From contig NZ_JACHVB010000035.1 of the NCBI RefSeq assembly GCF_014230085.1, positions 124,001 to 188,000 on the forward strand: a stretch of 64,000 bases of DNA, written 5' to 3'. Origin of the DNA: Ruficoccus amylovorans. GTDB lineage: Bacteria; Verrucomicrobiota; Verrucomicrobiia; Opitutales; Cerasicoccaceae. Positions 8,432 through 17,377 of the stretch are shown piece by piece (within the stretch, counting starts at the first letter, position 1; the number at the start of each line of letters is the position of its first letter). Both the position numbers and the translations under genes were made by a program. A model generated the notes under the pieces. That model did not search any database, was not told where the DNA came from, and saw only the letters and a program-made list of their open reading frames with translations.

Positions 8432-9466
8432 GTGGACAACGACGACAAATTCAACCTCGACGATCCCGGCGAGATTCTGAGCCAGGACGACATCGATTCC
8501 CTGCTGCTCCAGCGTTTCAGTCCGGAGGCGGTGGAGGCCGGGCGTTCGACGCGCATTATCGGCAAGAGCACGCCCGCCTCGACGGTGGAGGTCTACGACT
8601 TCCGGCAGCCCACCTTTATGGGCGAGACGGAAATGCGCCGCCTGCGGTTGATGCACGAGGACTTCATCCGGTTTCTGGAGGCCCGCCTGTCGCTGTTTCT
8701 GCGCAAGGACTTCAGCCTGAAAATGCTCAAGCTCGAAACCCTCAGCTACACCCGCGCGCTGGACACGATTGAGAGCCCGGCGCACCTCGCGCTCTTTCGC
8801 GCCAATCCGCTGCCGGGGATCGGTTTTCTGGAGATCAGCCCGCGGCTGGCCCTGACGGTCGCCAGCAGCATCCTCGGCGGCAAGGGCCAGGCACCCAACG
8901 AGGCCCGATTCCTGACCAAGATCGAGATCGATCTGATCGAGGAGTTTCTCTTTATCTTCCTGCAGGAGTGGTGCTCGCAGTGGAAGTTTAAGCAGCATCT
9001 GGAACCGCAGATCACAGGCCACGAGGTGGTCGCCTCGGTGCTTCAGATTTGCGAGCCCGACACGGTGCTCTTCCTGCTGGTCATGGAGGCGGAGGTGCGC
9101 GGCTGCTCCGGCCAGATCCAGGTCGGCGTCCCCCTCTACATGATCGAGCCGATGGTTCGGCACCTCAAGGAGGAGCGCCGCCGGGAGGAGAACTTCGACA
9201 CCGGGGAAAAAGTCATCACCTGGCGCCGCGGGTACAGCAATCTTCCCGTTACCGTGAAGGCGTCCTTCGAGGTGGGTAAAATGCCGGCCCGTAACTGCGC
9301 CCGGTGGCAGCCCGGCACTTTTATCCCGCTGGACGCGAAGGCCTTGAAAGATGTCACGCTATGGCTCTCGAATGTCGCGCTCTTCCAGGGGGAAGCCGGT
9401 GTCCAGGACGGAGCGGTAGCAGTAGCTTTAAAAGATACGATTAAGGAGACGAGCCATGTCCGATGA
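8432..9466 (+). CDS. fliM: Flagellar motor switch protein FliM
   Basis: FliM is the C-ring switch protein that receives phosphorylated CheY. The likely start is the GTG at 8432; no strong Shine-Dalgarno is visible. The 344-residue product carries the N-terminal CheY-binding motif EILSQDDIDSLL at about residues 11-22. The CheC-like middle domain and a C-terminal SpoA domain follow. The intact CheY-binding motif implies that chemotaxis genes exist elsewhere in the genome, although none are in this window. The end overlaps fliN by 11 bases. Confidence 0.94.
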   Translation: MDNDDKFNLDDPGEILSQDDIDSLLLQRFSPEAVEAGRSTRIIGKSTPASTVEVYDFRQPTFMGETEMRRLRLMHEDFIRFLEARLSLFLRKDFSLKMLKLETLSYTRALDTIESPAHLALFRANPLPGIGFLEISPRLALTVASSILGGKGQAPNEARFLTKIEIDLIEEFLFIFLQEWCSQWKFKQHLEPQITGHEVVASVLQICEPDTVLFLLVMEAEVRGCSGQIQVGVPLYMIEPMVRHLKEERRREENFDTGEKVITWRRGYSNLPVTVKASFEVGKMPARNCARWQPGTFIPLDAKALKDVTLWLSNVALFQGEAGVQDGAVAVALKDTIKETSHVR

Positions 9467-9731
9467 AGCATCAGTTGGAGCGCCCGGAAGCGCTGAAGAT
9501 AAAAATTGGGGCATCATTATGGATGTTCAGGTGGAAGTCACCGCGCTGCTGGGTACATGCAAGGTCGCCATGCGAGACGTGCTGGAGCTTAAGCCGGGCA
9601 CCATCCTGAAACTGGAGCAACGGGCCACGGACCCCATCGTCATTTGTCTGAACGGGCGGGCGGTCGCCCACGGCGAGGTCGTCGTCGTGGATGAGTGCTT
9701 CGGAATCAAAATCACCAAACTGTGCGAATGA
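9456..9731 (+). CDS. fliN: Flagellar motor switch protein FliN
   Basis: This 91-residue FliN has a short acidic N-terminus followed by a single SpoA domain. Motifs include MDVQVEVTALLGTCKVAMRD, then LKPGTILKL and a C-terminal VDECFGIKITKL, all matching the family. FliN forms the lower C ring and helps localise the FliH-FliI export complex. It overlaps fliM at the start, and its stop overlaps the fliO ATG. Confidence 0.94.
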   Translation: MSDEASVGAPGSAEDKNWGIIMDVQVEVTALLGTCKVAMRDVLELKPGTILKLEQRATDPIVICLNGRAVAHGEVVVVDECFGIKITKLCE

Positions 9732-10117
9732 TGCAATCCGGCGAATATACACTGGTGTCACTCGCTCAACTACTGGGGGAGGGAGGCGCGAAAGAGGCGG
9801 CGCCGCTGTTCCCTTCCGCATCGCTGGGGTTGCCGTTCATGTTCCTGGGGCTGATTCTTATCGGTGCGCTGGCTATCTGGCTCTTCAAGCGCCGCGGCAG
9901 CATGCTTACACGCCCGGGGCAGCTCAAGCTGCTGGAGAGTCGCAGCCTGGGCGGGCGGCAGTTCATCGTGGTTGCTGCCTACGGCAACGAGCGCTTCCTG
10001 CTGGGCGTGTGTCCCGGACGTATCGATTATCTGGGGACACTGCAATCACCGGAGGACGTCGAGCCATCCGAAACAATACCGCCCACCGGGCGGCTCTATG
10101 GGGAGGAACATCGGTGA
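9728..10117 (+). CDS. fliO: Flagellar biosynthetic protein FliO-like
   Basis: FliO is a small membrane protein that assists assembly of the FliP ring of the export gate. The start is placed at the ATG at 9728, overlapping the fliN stop; a second ATG follows at 9731. The product is 129 residues with one hydrophobic helix at about residues 30-55. A cytoplasmic domain with LKLLESRSLGGRQFIVVAAY follows, the typical FliO pattern of a basic segment followed by a short beta-rich domain. Gene order fliN-fliO-fliP supports the call. The stop overlaps the fliP GTG. Confidence 0.85.
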   Translation: MMQSGEYTLVSLAQLLGEGGAKEAAPLFPSASLGLPFMFLGLILIGALAIWLFKRRGSMLTRPGQLKLLESRSLGGRQFIVVAAYGNERFLLGVCPGRIDYLGTLQSPEDVEPSETIPPTGRLYGEEHR

Positions 10118-10881
10118 ACCGCTGGCGGTACATCCTCGGGATGGTTATTCTGGTTTGTCTGATTGGCTTGCCCGGCACGCTTCAGGCCCAGACCCAGGCA
10201 GCGACTGACCCCGGTGGGCTGAACCTGAGCCTGCGCCTGGGAGACGAAGCCGGCGACCTCGATATCGGCGTGGCCATTCAGATCGTGATCGTGATGACGC
10301 TTCTGGCGGTGGCACCGGCCCTGGTCATGCTGACGACGAGCTTTCTGCGGATCATCATCGTACTGGGCTTCCTGCGCAACGCGCTCGGCCTCCAGTCCAC
10401 CCCGCCGAACCAGGTCCTGGTCGGGATCGCGGTCTTTCTGTCGTTTTTCCTCATGATGCCGATTGCCGAGAAGATCAACCAGACGGCGCTCATTCCCCTG
10501 GAAAATAAAGCAATCAGCTCGACGGAGGCCCTGGAGCTGGCCAAGGAGCCACTGCGCGAGTTCATGCTCAAGCAGGCTTCCGCCGATGATCTTGAATACT
10601 TCATGCAACTGGCGAGCATGCCCCCGACCATGGCCGAAGATCTCCCCATGCGGGTGGTGATTCCAGCCTTCGTGGTGGGAGAGCTGCGGAGGGCCTTCCA
10701 GATGGGCTTCCTGATTTTCCTGCCGTTCCTGGTCGTCGATTTCGTCGTGGCCACGGTGCTGATGGCCATGGGCATGATGATGATGCCCCCGGTCATCGTC
10801 TCCTTGCCGTTTAAAATCCTTCTCTTCGTCCTGGCTGACGGATGGTTCCTCGTCCTGAGCAGTCTGGCTTCCAGTTTTTAA
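10114..10881 (+). CDS. fliP: Flagellar export gate protein FliP
   Basis: FliP forms the core ring of the flagellar type III export gate. The start is taken as the GTG at 10114, overlapping the fliO stop. It gives 255 residues with a cleavable signal peptide (MNRWRYILGMVILVCLIG, then LPGTLQAQ). The long frame upstream of this lies within fliN and fliO. The mature part has membrane helices and the family motif LMMPPVIVSLPFKILLF near the C-terminus. LRNALGLQSTPPNQVLVG is also highly conserved. fliQ begins 4 bases after its stop. Confidence 0.95.
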   Translation: MNRWRYILGMVILVCLIGLPGTLQAQTQAATDPGGLNLSLRLGDEAGDLDIGVAIQIVIVMTLLAVAPALVMLTTSFLRIIIVLGFLRNALGLQSTPPNQVLVGIAVFLSFFLMMPIAEKINQTALIPLENKAISSTEALELAKEPLREFMLKQASADDLEYFMQLASMPPTMAEDLPMRVVIPAFVVGELRRAFQMGFLIFLPFLVVDFVVATVLMAMGMMMMPPVIVSLPFKILLFVLADGWFLVLSSLASSF

Positions 10882-10885
10882 TCCT

Positions 10886-11155
10886 ATGGGCATCGAAGCA
10901 GCAGTCGAACTCCTTCAGGCGACCTTCTACACCGCGCTGGTCATGGTCGCGCCACTGTTGTTCACGGCGATGGCGGTGGGGCTGCTGATCAGCGTCGTGC
11001 AGGCGGCCACCAGCCTGCAGGAGCAGACACTCTCCTTCGTCCCCAAGCTGCTGGCGGTGGTGGGCGTCATGCTGTTTACCGCCTACTGGACGATCGAGAA
11101 GATTTTAGCGTTCACCCAGGCGATGTTCGATCGCGTTGCCGCCGGAGGATTTTGA
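10886..11155 (+). CDS. fliQ: Flagellar export gate protein FliQ
   Basis: FliQ is an 89-residue protein with two membrane helices that packs around the FliP-FliR core of the export gate. The conserved segment with ISVVQAATSLQEQTLSFVPK is clear at about residues 35-54. The gene lies between fliP and fliR with minimal spacing, as in most flagellar operons. Its 3' end contains the GGAGG that probably serves as the fliR ribosome-binding site (11144-11148). Confidence 0.95.
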   Translation: MGIEAAVELLQATFYTALVMVAPLLFTAMAVGLLISVVQAATSLQEQTLSFVPKLLAVVGVMLFTAYWTIEKILAFTQAMFDRVAAGGF

Positions 11156-11157
11156 AA

Positions 11158-11934
11158 ATGGGCGACGTCAACGGAATGATCCTGGTCGGCGGCGCGGTCT
11201 TCTTGCGGGCCGGTGCGTTCTTCGCCTTCGTGCCGTTCACGGGGCGTCCGGTCCCGGTATTCGTGCGCGTGGCCCTCGCGCTGTTCATGGCCATCGTGGC
11301 GCTGACGACCCTGCCGCGGATGTCGGTTCCTGAGGGGCCGTTGTTGTCGCTGCTCCCGCTCGTGCTGGTGGAGGCCCTTATCGGTCTGGCCATGGCCTTC
11401 GCGGTTCAGAAAATTTTCATCATCTGTCAGATCGCCGGCATCATGATCGCGCAGGAGATCGGGCTGATGCAGGGGGGCGTTTTTAATCCCTTGCTGGGCC
11501 AGCAGGAGAGTTTGGTGGGCTCCGGCATGAACCTGCTGGCGATCGTCCTGCTTTTCTCACTTGGACTGCACCGGGAGGTTATCTCGGCTTTTCTTGAGTC
11601 GCTGCGGCTGCTGCCTCCCATGAATATCCTCGGTTCGGGTGCCGCCGAAGAGGTGCTCAAAACGCTCAGTCGCTTGTTCTTATCAGCGGTGCAGATGGCC
11701 GCTCCCTTTATCGCGATGAACTTCATTGTCGTCCTGGCCTTTGGTGTGCTCGGTCGCGCGGCGCCCGCCATCAATGTCCTCTTTGTCAGTTTTCCGGTGC
11801 GTCTGCTGGTCGGACTATTGCTGCTGGCCGCACTGACGCCTTTCCTGGGGCGGCAAATCCTCATGCACTTGCAAAACGTGCCCGGTGATATGATCCGGCT
11901 GATCAACGTCGAGCACAACGGGAGGGCTGAGTAA
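11158..11934 (+). CDS. fliR: Flagellar export gate protein FliR
   Basis: FliR is the third core subunit of the export gate. The start is set at the ATG at 11158 because the GGAGG at 11144-11148 is 9 bases upstream. A TTG at 11152 in the same frame would be too close to it. The 258-residue product is strongly hydrophobic with several membrane helices. It has the family features GRPVPVFVRVALALFMA and GEIIG-like region IAQEIGLMQGG. It ends one base into the flhB start codon. Confidence 0.94.
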   Translation: MGDVNGMILVGGAVFLRAGAFFAFVPFTGRPVPVFVRVALALFMAIVALTTLPRMSVPEGPLLSLLPLVLVEALIGLAMAFAVQKIFIICQIAGIMIAQEIGLMQGGVFNPLLGQQESLVGSGMNLLAIVLLFSLGLHREVISAFLESLRLLPPMNILGSGAAEEVLKTLSRLFLSAVQMAAPFIAMNFIVVLAFGVLGRAAPAINVLFVSFPVRLLVGLLLLAALTPFLGRQILMHLQNVPGDMIRLINVEHNGRAE

Positions 11935-13028
11935 TGGCTGGTGACGAAGACAAGTCCTCAAAAACCGAAGAGCCGACCTACAAGCGGCTGCGGGACGCCC
12001 ACGAAAAGGGAAACTTCGCCCGGGCCGAGGAGATCGGAGTGGTGCTGGGGTTAGCGGCAGCGTTCGCCGTGCTCGTTCTGTACGGTAAGGATGCGGCGAT
12101 CTCGATACGCCGGATGGCCGTCTGGATGTTCAGTCACTGCGGAGAGATCGAGATCACGCCGAGTCTCGTCGTCGATCAGGCTTGGGCGGGGCTAGGTTAC
12201 ATGGGCGGGCTGCTGGCACCGCTGTTGGGGGCGGCTTTGGTTGCCGCGCTGCTGGCAGGCGGATTGCAGAGTGGCTTTCGCCCGACCCCGAAGGCGTTCG
12301 GGGTGAAGTTCGAAAAGCTCCACCCCGTCAACGGCCTCAAGCAGAAGTACTCGGGGCAGGCGCTGGCGAATTTCGCTTTCAATCTGCTCAAGTTGTTCGT
12401 GGTCGCCGGGGTCGTTTACGAGGGCTTTGAGCGCCTCTCCCACGATCCAATTTTCTTCACCGTAGTCGAGCCCGAGCGGATTCCGCAGTTTATGCTTTCT
12501 TCGACGCTTACGATGTTGGCGTTCCTGATCTTCGGCCTGGGGGCTATCGGCGGACTGCATTTCCTCTTTCAGAAGCACCGCACGCGGCAGAGCCTGCGGA
12601 TGAGCAAGCAGGAGATCAAGGACGAGCACCGGCAGCAGGAGGGCGACCCGCATATGAAGCAGATGCGGCGACAAATGGCGCGGCGGTTCGCCCAGCGTCA
12701 GATGATGACGGAAGTCCCCGGCGCCGACGTGGTCATCGTCAACCCGACCCACTATGCAGTGGCCCTGCGCTATGACCGTCAGCGGCACGCCGCCCCCATC
12801 GTGTTGGCCAAGGGCATGAACCTGGTGGCGGGGCGTATCCGCGAGATAGCCGGGCAGCACGCCGTCCCTATCATCGAAAACAAACCCGTCGCCCGGGCGC
12901 TCTTCAAGGTCGGAGAGCCGGGGCGGGAGATCCCTCCCGCGCTTTACCAGGCCGTGGCGGAAATTTTGTCCCTGGTTTACCGGCTTAAGCGCCGGGGCCT
13001 GGTCAGAGGAAGGATGGAGAACGTCTGA
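11934..13028 (+). CDS. flhB: Flagellar export switch protein FlhB
   Basis: FlhB is the export-gate protein whose self-cleavage changes substrate specificity from hook to filament. The 364-residue product starts with the typical DKSSKTEEPTYKRLRDAHEK and has four membrane helices. Its cytoplasmic tail carries the autocleavage NPTH motif in DVVIVNPTHYAVALRYD at about residues 264-280. All residues needed for cleavage appear intact. It partners with FliK, encoded upstream. The start overlaps the fliR stop by one base, and flhA follows after 2 bases. Confidence 0.96.
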   Translation: MAGDEDKSSKTEEPTYKRLRDAHEKGNFARAEEIGVVLGLAAAFAVLVLYGKDAAISIRRMAVWMFSHCGEIEITPSLVVDQAWAGLGYMGGLLAPLLGAALVAALLAGGLQSGFRPTPKAFGVKFEKLHPVNGLKQKYSGQALANFAFNLLKLFVVAGVVYEGFERLSHDPIFFTVVEPERIPQFMLSSTLTMLAFLIFGLGAIGGLHFLFQKHRTRQSLRMSKQEIKDEHRQQEGDPHMKQMRRQMARRFAQRQMMTEVPGADVVIVNPTHYAVALRYDRQRHAAPIVLAKGMNLVAGRIREIAGQHAVPIIENKPVARALFKVGEPGREIPPALYQAVAEILSLVYRLKRRGLVRGRMENV

Positions 13029-13030
13029 CC

Positions 13031-15217
13031 ATGCAAGCGGCCTCAAACAACGTGATCCCGCGCCTGATCCGCAACGGCGACTTTGTCCTGGCGGGGGTGC
13101 TCTTCATGGTCGTCGTGATCATGATCCTGCCCGTGCCGACCTTTGTCATGGACAGCCTGCTCGCGCTCAACCTGGCATTTTCGGCGCTCGTCCTGCTGGT
13201 CATCGTTTATGTGCGCGACCCGATCAGCTTCACGGTTTTTCCCTCTATTTTGCTGATCGCGACCTTGTTCCGGCTCTCCCTCAATATCGCTACGACGCGG
13301 CTCATCCTGCTCAATGGCGACGCCGGAAAGGTCGTCGCCTCGTTTGGTGAATTTGTAGTGGGCGGAAACTACATTGTGGGCGCGGTCGTCTTTCTGATCC
13401 TGGTCATCGTCAACTTCGTCGTCATCACGAAGGGCTCCGGACGCATCGCCGAGGTGGCCGCCCGCTTCACACTGGACGCCATGCCGGGCAAGCAGATGGC
13501 TATCGATGCCGAGCTCAACGCCGGCATCATCGACGAGGCCAAGGCCACCGTGCGGCGCCAGCGCATTCAGCGCGAGAGCGACTTTTACGGCAAGATGGAC
13601 GGGGCCAGCAAATTTGTTCGCGGCGACGCGGTAGCCGGTATCCTGATCACGCTGATCAACGTCGTGGCGGGAATTTCCATCGGCATGCTGCAGCGTGGCA
13701 TGGAGCTGGCCGACAGCCTGCGCTGGTACTCGCTCCTGTCTATCGGGGACGGTTTGGTCTCCCAGCTCCCGGCGCTAGTCCTGTCGCTGGCAGCCGGTCT
13801 GCTGACCACGCGCGCCTCCAATAGCCAGAACCTGGGCAGCAGCATGGGGCGCCAGTTGGGCTTTTACCCTCGGGCCTTCGCGGCGATCTCAGCCATCATG
13901 CTGGTTTTCGGACTCCTGCCGGGAATGCCCCTGTTGCCTTTTTCCGTCCTGGCCGTGGCCAGCGGATTTTTCGCCGTGATGCTCAAGCGAGCGAAACTCG
14001 ACGCAGTCAACTTCGAGAGCTTGCTTGACGATTCCGAGGAGTTGCTCTGGCCCGAGGACAAGCAGCTCGCGGACGCTGCCACCGGTGCCGCGCAGACTGC
14101 CCCGGGAGCAGACAAGGCCGAGGGTTCCCAGCCAGGCAGAGAGCTGACCGAGCATCTGCGGGAGGATGTCTTCGCTGTCGAACTCGGTTACTCGGCCTTG
14201 CGGCTGGCGGACAAGAACAAGGGTGGAGACTTGCTGGATAGGATCGCTGGCCTGAGACGGAGCTTTGTCCAGGAGCTGGGCGTGCTGCTTCCCACGGTCG
14301 CCGTGCGCGACAACTTCGAACTGGAGGCGAACGACTACCGCTTCCTCCTGCGCGGGCGGGCCGTAGCCCGTGGCAGCGTGGCGCCAAGCCGCTTCCTGGC
14401 GATGAACGTCTCCGGCAGTGAAGTCGAGCTGCCGGGCGAGCGCACACGCGAGCCCGTCTTCGGACTGGATGCAACCTGGGTAGATGAGGCGACCCGCGCC
14501 ACCGCCGAGATGAACGGATACACCGTAGTCGATGCGGCGACGGTCCTGTGCACGCACCTTTCCGAAGTTTTCCGTAAACACGCGCACGAGCTGATCGATC
14601 GTCAGATGACGCAGTCATTGATCGACGAGCGCAAGGAAGCGCACCCGGTCCTGGTGAACGAGACGCTCTCCGGCCAGATCTCGCTCGGCACCGTGCAGGC
14701 GGTCTTGAAGCTTCTGCTGCGGGAAGGGATTTCCATCCGCCACCTGGAGCTGATCCTTGAGGCGATCTGCGACCTGGCACCGCACACACAAGCTCCGCAC
14801 GAGCTGGCCGAGCACGCGCGCCGCCGTTTGGCCCCATACTTCATTCAGCGCTTTGAATATGAACCGGGCCGGATGAAAGTCATGACGCTGGAGCCCAGAC
14901 TCGAACGTGACCTCTGCGCCCGTATCCAGCGTACGAAGTTTGAAGTCGGGCTCGCCCTCGACCCGTCCACCGCCCAGCACGTACTCGGGCAGTTGGAACA
15001 CTTCGCATCTGAACTGACACGGGAGGGATACGAGCCGGTGCTCGTCACCATGCAGGAACTGCGCCTGGCGCTGAAAAACTTTTTCGAATCCTCGATCAGT
15101 CGGCTTGCCGTGCTCGCCTATCAGGAGATTCCGCCGGAAACCAAGCTGGAGAGCTACGGGCTGATCAGCTCAGCCGGACTCAAAATCCCCGCAGAGGAAA
15201 TGCTCGCCAGCGCTTAA
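13031..15217 (+). CDS. flhA: Flagellar export gate protein FlhA
   Basis: FlhA is the large nonameric export-gate subunit that binds chaperone-substrate complexes. The 728-residue length is normal. The N-terminal half has about eight membrane helices and the highly conserved loop with SLNIATTRLILLNGDAG and FTLDAMPGKQMAIDAELNAG. The C-terminal cytoplasmic domain (about residues 365-728) contains the usual conserved TVVDAATVLCTHLSEVF and LREGISIRHLELILEAI. It follows flhB closely and precedes flhF. Confidence 0.97.
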   Translation: MQAASNNVIPRLIRNGDFVLAGVLFMVVVIMILPVPTFVMDSLLALNLAFSALVLLVIVYVRDPISFTVFPSILLIATLFRLSLNIATTRLILLNGDAGKVVASFGEFVVGGNYIVGAVVFLILVIVNFVVITKGSGRIAEVAARFTLDAMPGKQMAIDAELNAGIIDEAKATVRRQRIQRESDFYGKMDGASKFVRGDAVAGILITLINVVAGISIGMLQRGMELADSLRWYSLLSIGDGLVSQLPALVLSLAAGLLTTRASNSQNLGSSMGRQLGFYPRAFAAISAIMLVFGLLPGMPLLPFSVLAVASGFFAVMLKRAKLDAVNFESLLDDSEELLWPEDKQLADAATGAAQTAPGADKAEGSQPGRELTEHLREDVFAVELGYSALRLADKNKGGDLLDRIAGLRRSFVQELGVLLPTVAVRDNFELEANDYRFLLRGRAVARGSVAPSRFLAMNVSGSEVELPGERTREPVFGLDATWVDEATRATAEMNGYTVVDAATVLCTHLSEVFRKHAHELIDRQMTQSLIDERKEAHPVLVNETLSGQISLGTVQAVLKLLLREGISIRHLELILEAICDLAPHTQAPHELAEHARRRLAPYFIQRFEYEPGRMKVMTLEPRLERDLCARIQRTKFEVGLALDPSTAQHVLGQLEHFASELTREGYEPVLVTMQELRLALKNFFESSISRLAVLAYQEIPPETKLESYGLISSAGLKIPAEEMLASA

Positions 15218-15229
15218 CGCGAAAATGCC

Positions 15230-16324
15230 ATGAGCCTTGCCCCAATAGAAGAGAACCAGAAAATCCGGTTTGTCGTGCGCAACGCCGAGGAAGCCGTCGC
15301 CCGCCTGCGGGAACGCTTCGGCGAGGAGGGCGAGGTCCTGTCGGTCAAGCAGGTCCGCTCCAGCGGACTGCGTTCGCTCCTGACAGCTCCACAGTTGGAG
15401 GTCATCGCCCGGCGCCGTCCGGCTGCACCTTCTGCACCGTCGCTGAGCCGCGCGGAGACCGGCCCCTCCGCGGAGGCCTCCGCCCTTGAGATTTCGCGTG
15501 AAGACGCCGATGGACGAGCGCGCAGGAGCGAGGGCGAAACCTCTCCCGCCATTGATCGGAAGCCCTGGATGAACGGACGCCGGAAGACGGCCAGGTCCTG
15601 CCGCCAGTTTCTGGAAGAGGCGGGCTTCGCCCCTGAGTTACTGGCCCGGCTGGAGGGGGCGCCCGAGTGGCGCAGTCTGCAAGAACTTTCGCCGGAGGAA
15701 GGGCTTCCGAAGGCGGCGGCCTGGCTGCGGCGGTATGCTGAGCGGGTGGGGCGTCCGCGCGTGCCACGCGTGCTGGCCTTTATCGGTGGAGCAGGCGCGG
15801 GAAAGACGACAGCCATCTGTAAGCTGCTCGCGCGTGATGTCTTCGAAAAGGGTATCAAGCCGCAGGTCGTGCGCCTCGAAGTGGACAAGCCGCATTTGGA
15901 CAATGGCCTTAACCTCTACGCCGACATCTTCGGCGTCGAGTGTCTGCCCTCCCCGGCGGACATCGATCCCCAGGGGCAGGAGCCCGTTTATATCGATATT
16001 CCCGGCTTCGCGTTGCAATCCGAGGCCGAACAGGGGCGGATTCGAGAGGTGCTCGACGACTTTGGGATCACTGGGCGCATCTTCGTGCAAAACGCTGCCT
16101 ACGGCCCTTCCGTGCACAAGCGTTTCAGCGAGGTGGGCAGACTCCTCAATGTGACGCACCAGGTTTATACACACCTGGACGAGTTGGTCTACTTTGGCGA
16201 CCTGTGGACACCGCTTCTGGATATCGAGCGTCCGATCTTGTTCTTCTCCACCGGGCCCAACGTAGCGGCCGATTACGTGGATGAGCGTTTCGATTACCTT
16301 TTATCCAAAACTTTTCCCCTATGA
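15230..16324 (+). CDS. flhF: FlhF-like SRP-family GTPase (degenerate G motifs)
   Basis: FlhF is an SRP-type GTPase that sets flagellar site and number at the pole. The N-terminal segment (KIRFVVRNAEEAVARLRERF) and the position after flhA fit FlhF. The NG domain has a good P-loop, GGAGAGKTT, at residues 186-194. The later motifs deviate. The usual DTYRIGA region reads EVDKPHLDNGLN, DTAG reads DIPG (256-259), and TKLDE reads THLDE (314-318). GTP binding may persist, but hydrolysis or dimer activation could be altered. The 364-residue length is normal. Its stop overlaps a small membrane gene rather than flhG. Confidence 0.85.
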   Translation: MSLAPIEENQKIRFVVRNAEEAVARLRERFGEEGEVLSVKQVRSSGLRSLLTAPQLEVIARRRPAAPSAPSLSRAETGPSAEASALEISREDADGRARRSEGETSPAIDRKPWMNGRRKTARSCRQFLEEAGFAPELLARLEGAPEWRSLQELSPEEGLPKAAAWLRRYAERVGRPRVPRVLAFIGGAGAGKTTAICKLLARDVFEKGIKPQVVRLEVDKPHLDNGLNLYADIFGVECLPSPADIDPQGQEPVYIDIPGFALQSEAEQGRIREVLDDFGITGRIFVQNAAYGPSVHKRFSEVGRLLNVTHQVYTHLDELVYFGDLWTPLLDIERPILFFSTGPNVAADYVDERFDYLLSKTFPL

Positions 16325-16542
16325 GCAATTTTTTCCTAGTCGGTGGCCTGATCGGGTTTTGCATGAGCTTCCTCGTCGTTTTCTTTCGCAGCGGTCAGAT
16401 CGATGACGCGCTCCGGGATGGGATGATCGGATGTCTCGTGATGGCCTTTTTATTTAAAAACCTCCAACGCGTCTTCATGCAGGCGTTGATAGAAGTGGCC
16501 CAGAAACGTCACAAGAGAAAGGAGCAGGTAGATGAGCAGTAA
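16321..16542 (+). CDS. Small membrane protein of unknown function between flhF and fliA
   Basis: I do not recognise this 73-residue protein. It has a hydrophobic N-terminal helix (FFLVGGLIGFCMSFLVVFF, residues 4-22) and a second hydrophobic stretch at about residues 35-46. A basic tail with several His, Lys and Arg follows (residues 62-73). Start and stop overlap flhF (4 bases) and fliA (11 bases), so it is surely translated as part of the operon. In many bacteria flhG, a MinD-like ATPase, occupies this slot; this protein has no such domain. Confidence 0.8.
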   Translation: MSNFFLVGGLIGFCMSFLVVFFRSGQIDDALRDGMIGCLVMAFLFKNLQRVFMQALIEVAQKRHKRKEQVDEQ

Positions 16543-17353
16543 GACATATCAGAATACCGCTGGTAGCGGCCAACTGGCCCACAGTGTGACGCAGGCCTAT
16601 CAGAGTAAAACCTGTTTGCCTGGCGACTCTCCCGACGCGCGTCGTTATGCAGTAGATTTCCTGCCCATCGTGCGTGAGGAGATTACCCGCGCCCGTGTTT
16701 ATCTGCCCGACTTCATCGACAGCGAGGAGTTGAACGGCGTCGCCGTATGCGCCTTGATGAAGGCCTTCAAGCGCTTCAAGGCCGACGACACGGTCGAGAG
16801 CTTCGGCGGGTACGTGCGGTTGCGCGTGCGGGGCGCCATTGTGGACGAACTGCGCCGACTCGACGTCATGTCGCGTTCGGTTCGCAAAAAGAAACGTCAG
16901 TACGACGCCGCCGTCCTCCAAGTCGAGCAGCACCACGGGCGGCCCGCGACAGAGGAGGAGATCCGCGCCGAGTTATCGCTGGACCGCGAAAGCTTCAATG
17001 TCTTGCTGGACCAACTGCGGCCGGTCAGTTTCCTTTCTTTCGACCAGCCGCTGAGTGATCACTCCAATGGCGGCACCATCGGCGAGACGATCGACGACCC
17101 CAACGAGACTTCGGCGGCAGAGCGTCTGGAAAAAGACGATTTCATCAAGCTGTTACGCCAACGCCTCGATCAGATGCCCGATCTGGAGAGGAAGATCCTG
17201 CACATGTATTACTTCAAAGACTTCCGCCTGTCCGAAATCGGGGAGGCGTTCGGGCTGAGCGAATCGAGGATCTGTCAGATTCACACCAAGGCGATCCGAA
17301 GCCTGCGCGTTTACATGAACGACCTGACAAAGGCGGACCTCAAAGCTTCCTAG
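16532..17353 (+). CDS. fliA: Flagellar sigma factor FliA (sigma-28)
   Basis: This 273-residue sigma-70 family protein is of the FliA/WhiG type and directs RNA polymerase to late flagellar promoters. Region 2 includes GVAVCALMKAFKRFKADD and then GYVRLRVRGAIVDELRRLD, the RGAI.DELR signature typical of sigma-28. Region 4 at the C-terminus contains LRQRLDQMPDLERKILHMYY and a helix-turn-helix with LSEIGEAFGLSESRICQIH. It sits ahead of motA and motB. The flagellins at 28.9-31.3 kb are its likely targets. No anti-sigma flgM gene was found in the window. Confidence 0.95.
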   Translation: MSSKTYQNTAGSGQLAHSVTQAYQSKTCLPGDSPDARRYAVDFLPIVREEITRARVYLPDFIDSEELNGVAVCALMKAFKRFKADDTVESFGGYVRLRVRGAIVDELRRLDVMSRSVRKKKRQYDAAVLQVEQHHGRPATEEEIRAELSLDRESFNVLLDQLRPVSFLSFDQPLSDHSNGGTIGETIDDPNETSAAERLEKDDFIKLLRQRLDQMPDLERKILHMYYFKDFRLSEIGEAFGLSESRICQIHTKAIRSLRVYMNDLTKADLKAS

Positions 17354-17377
17354 CGAACCCCCAACATCCCATTTGAT

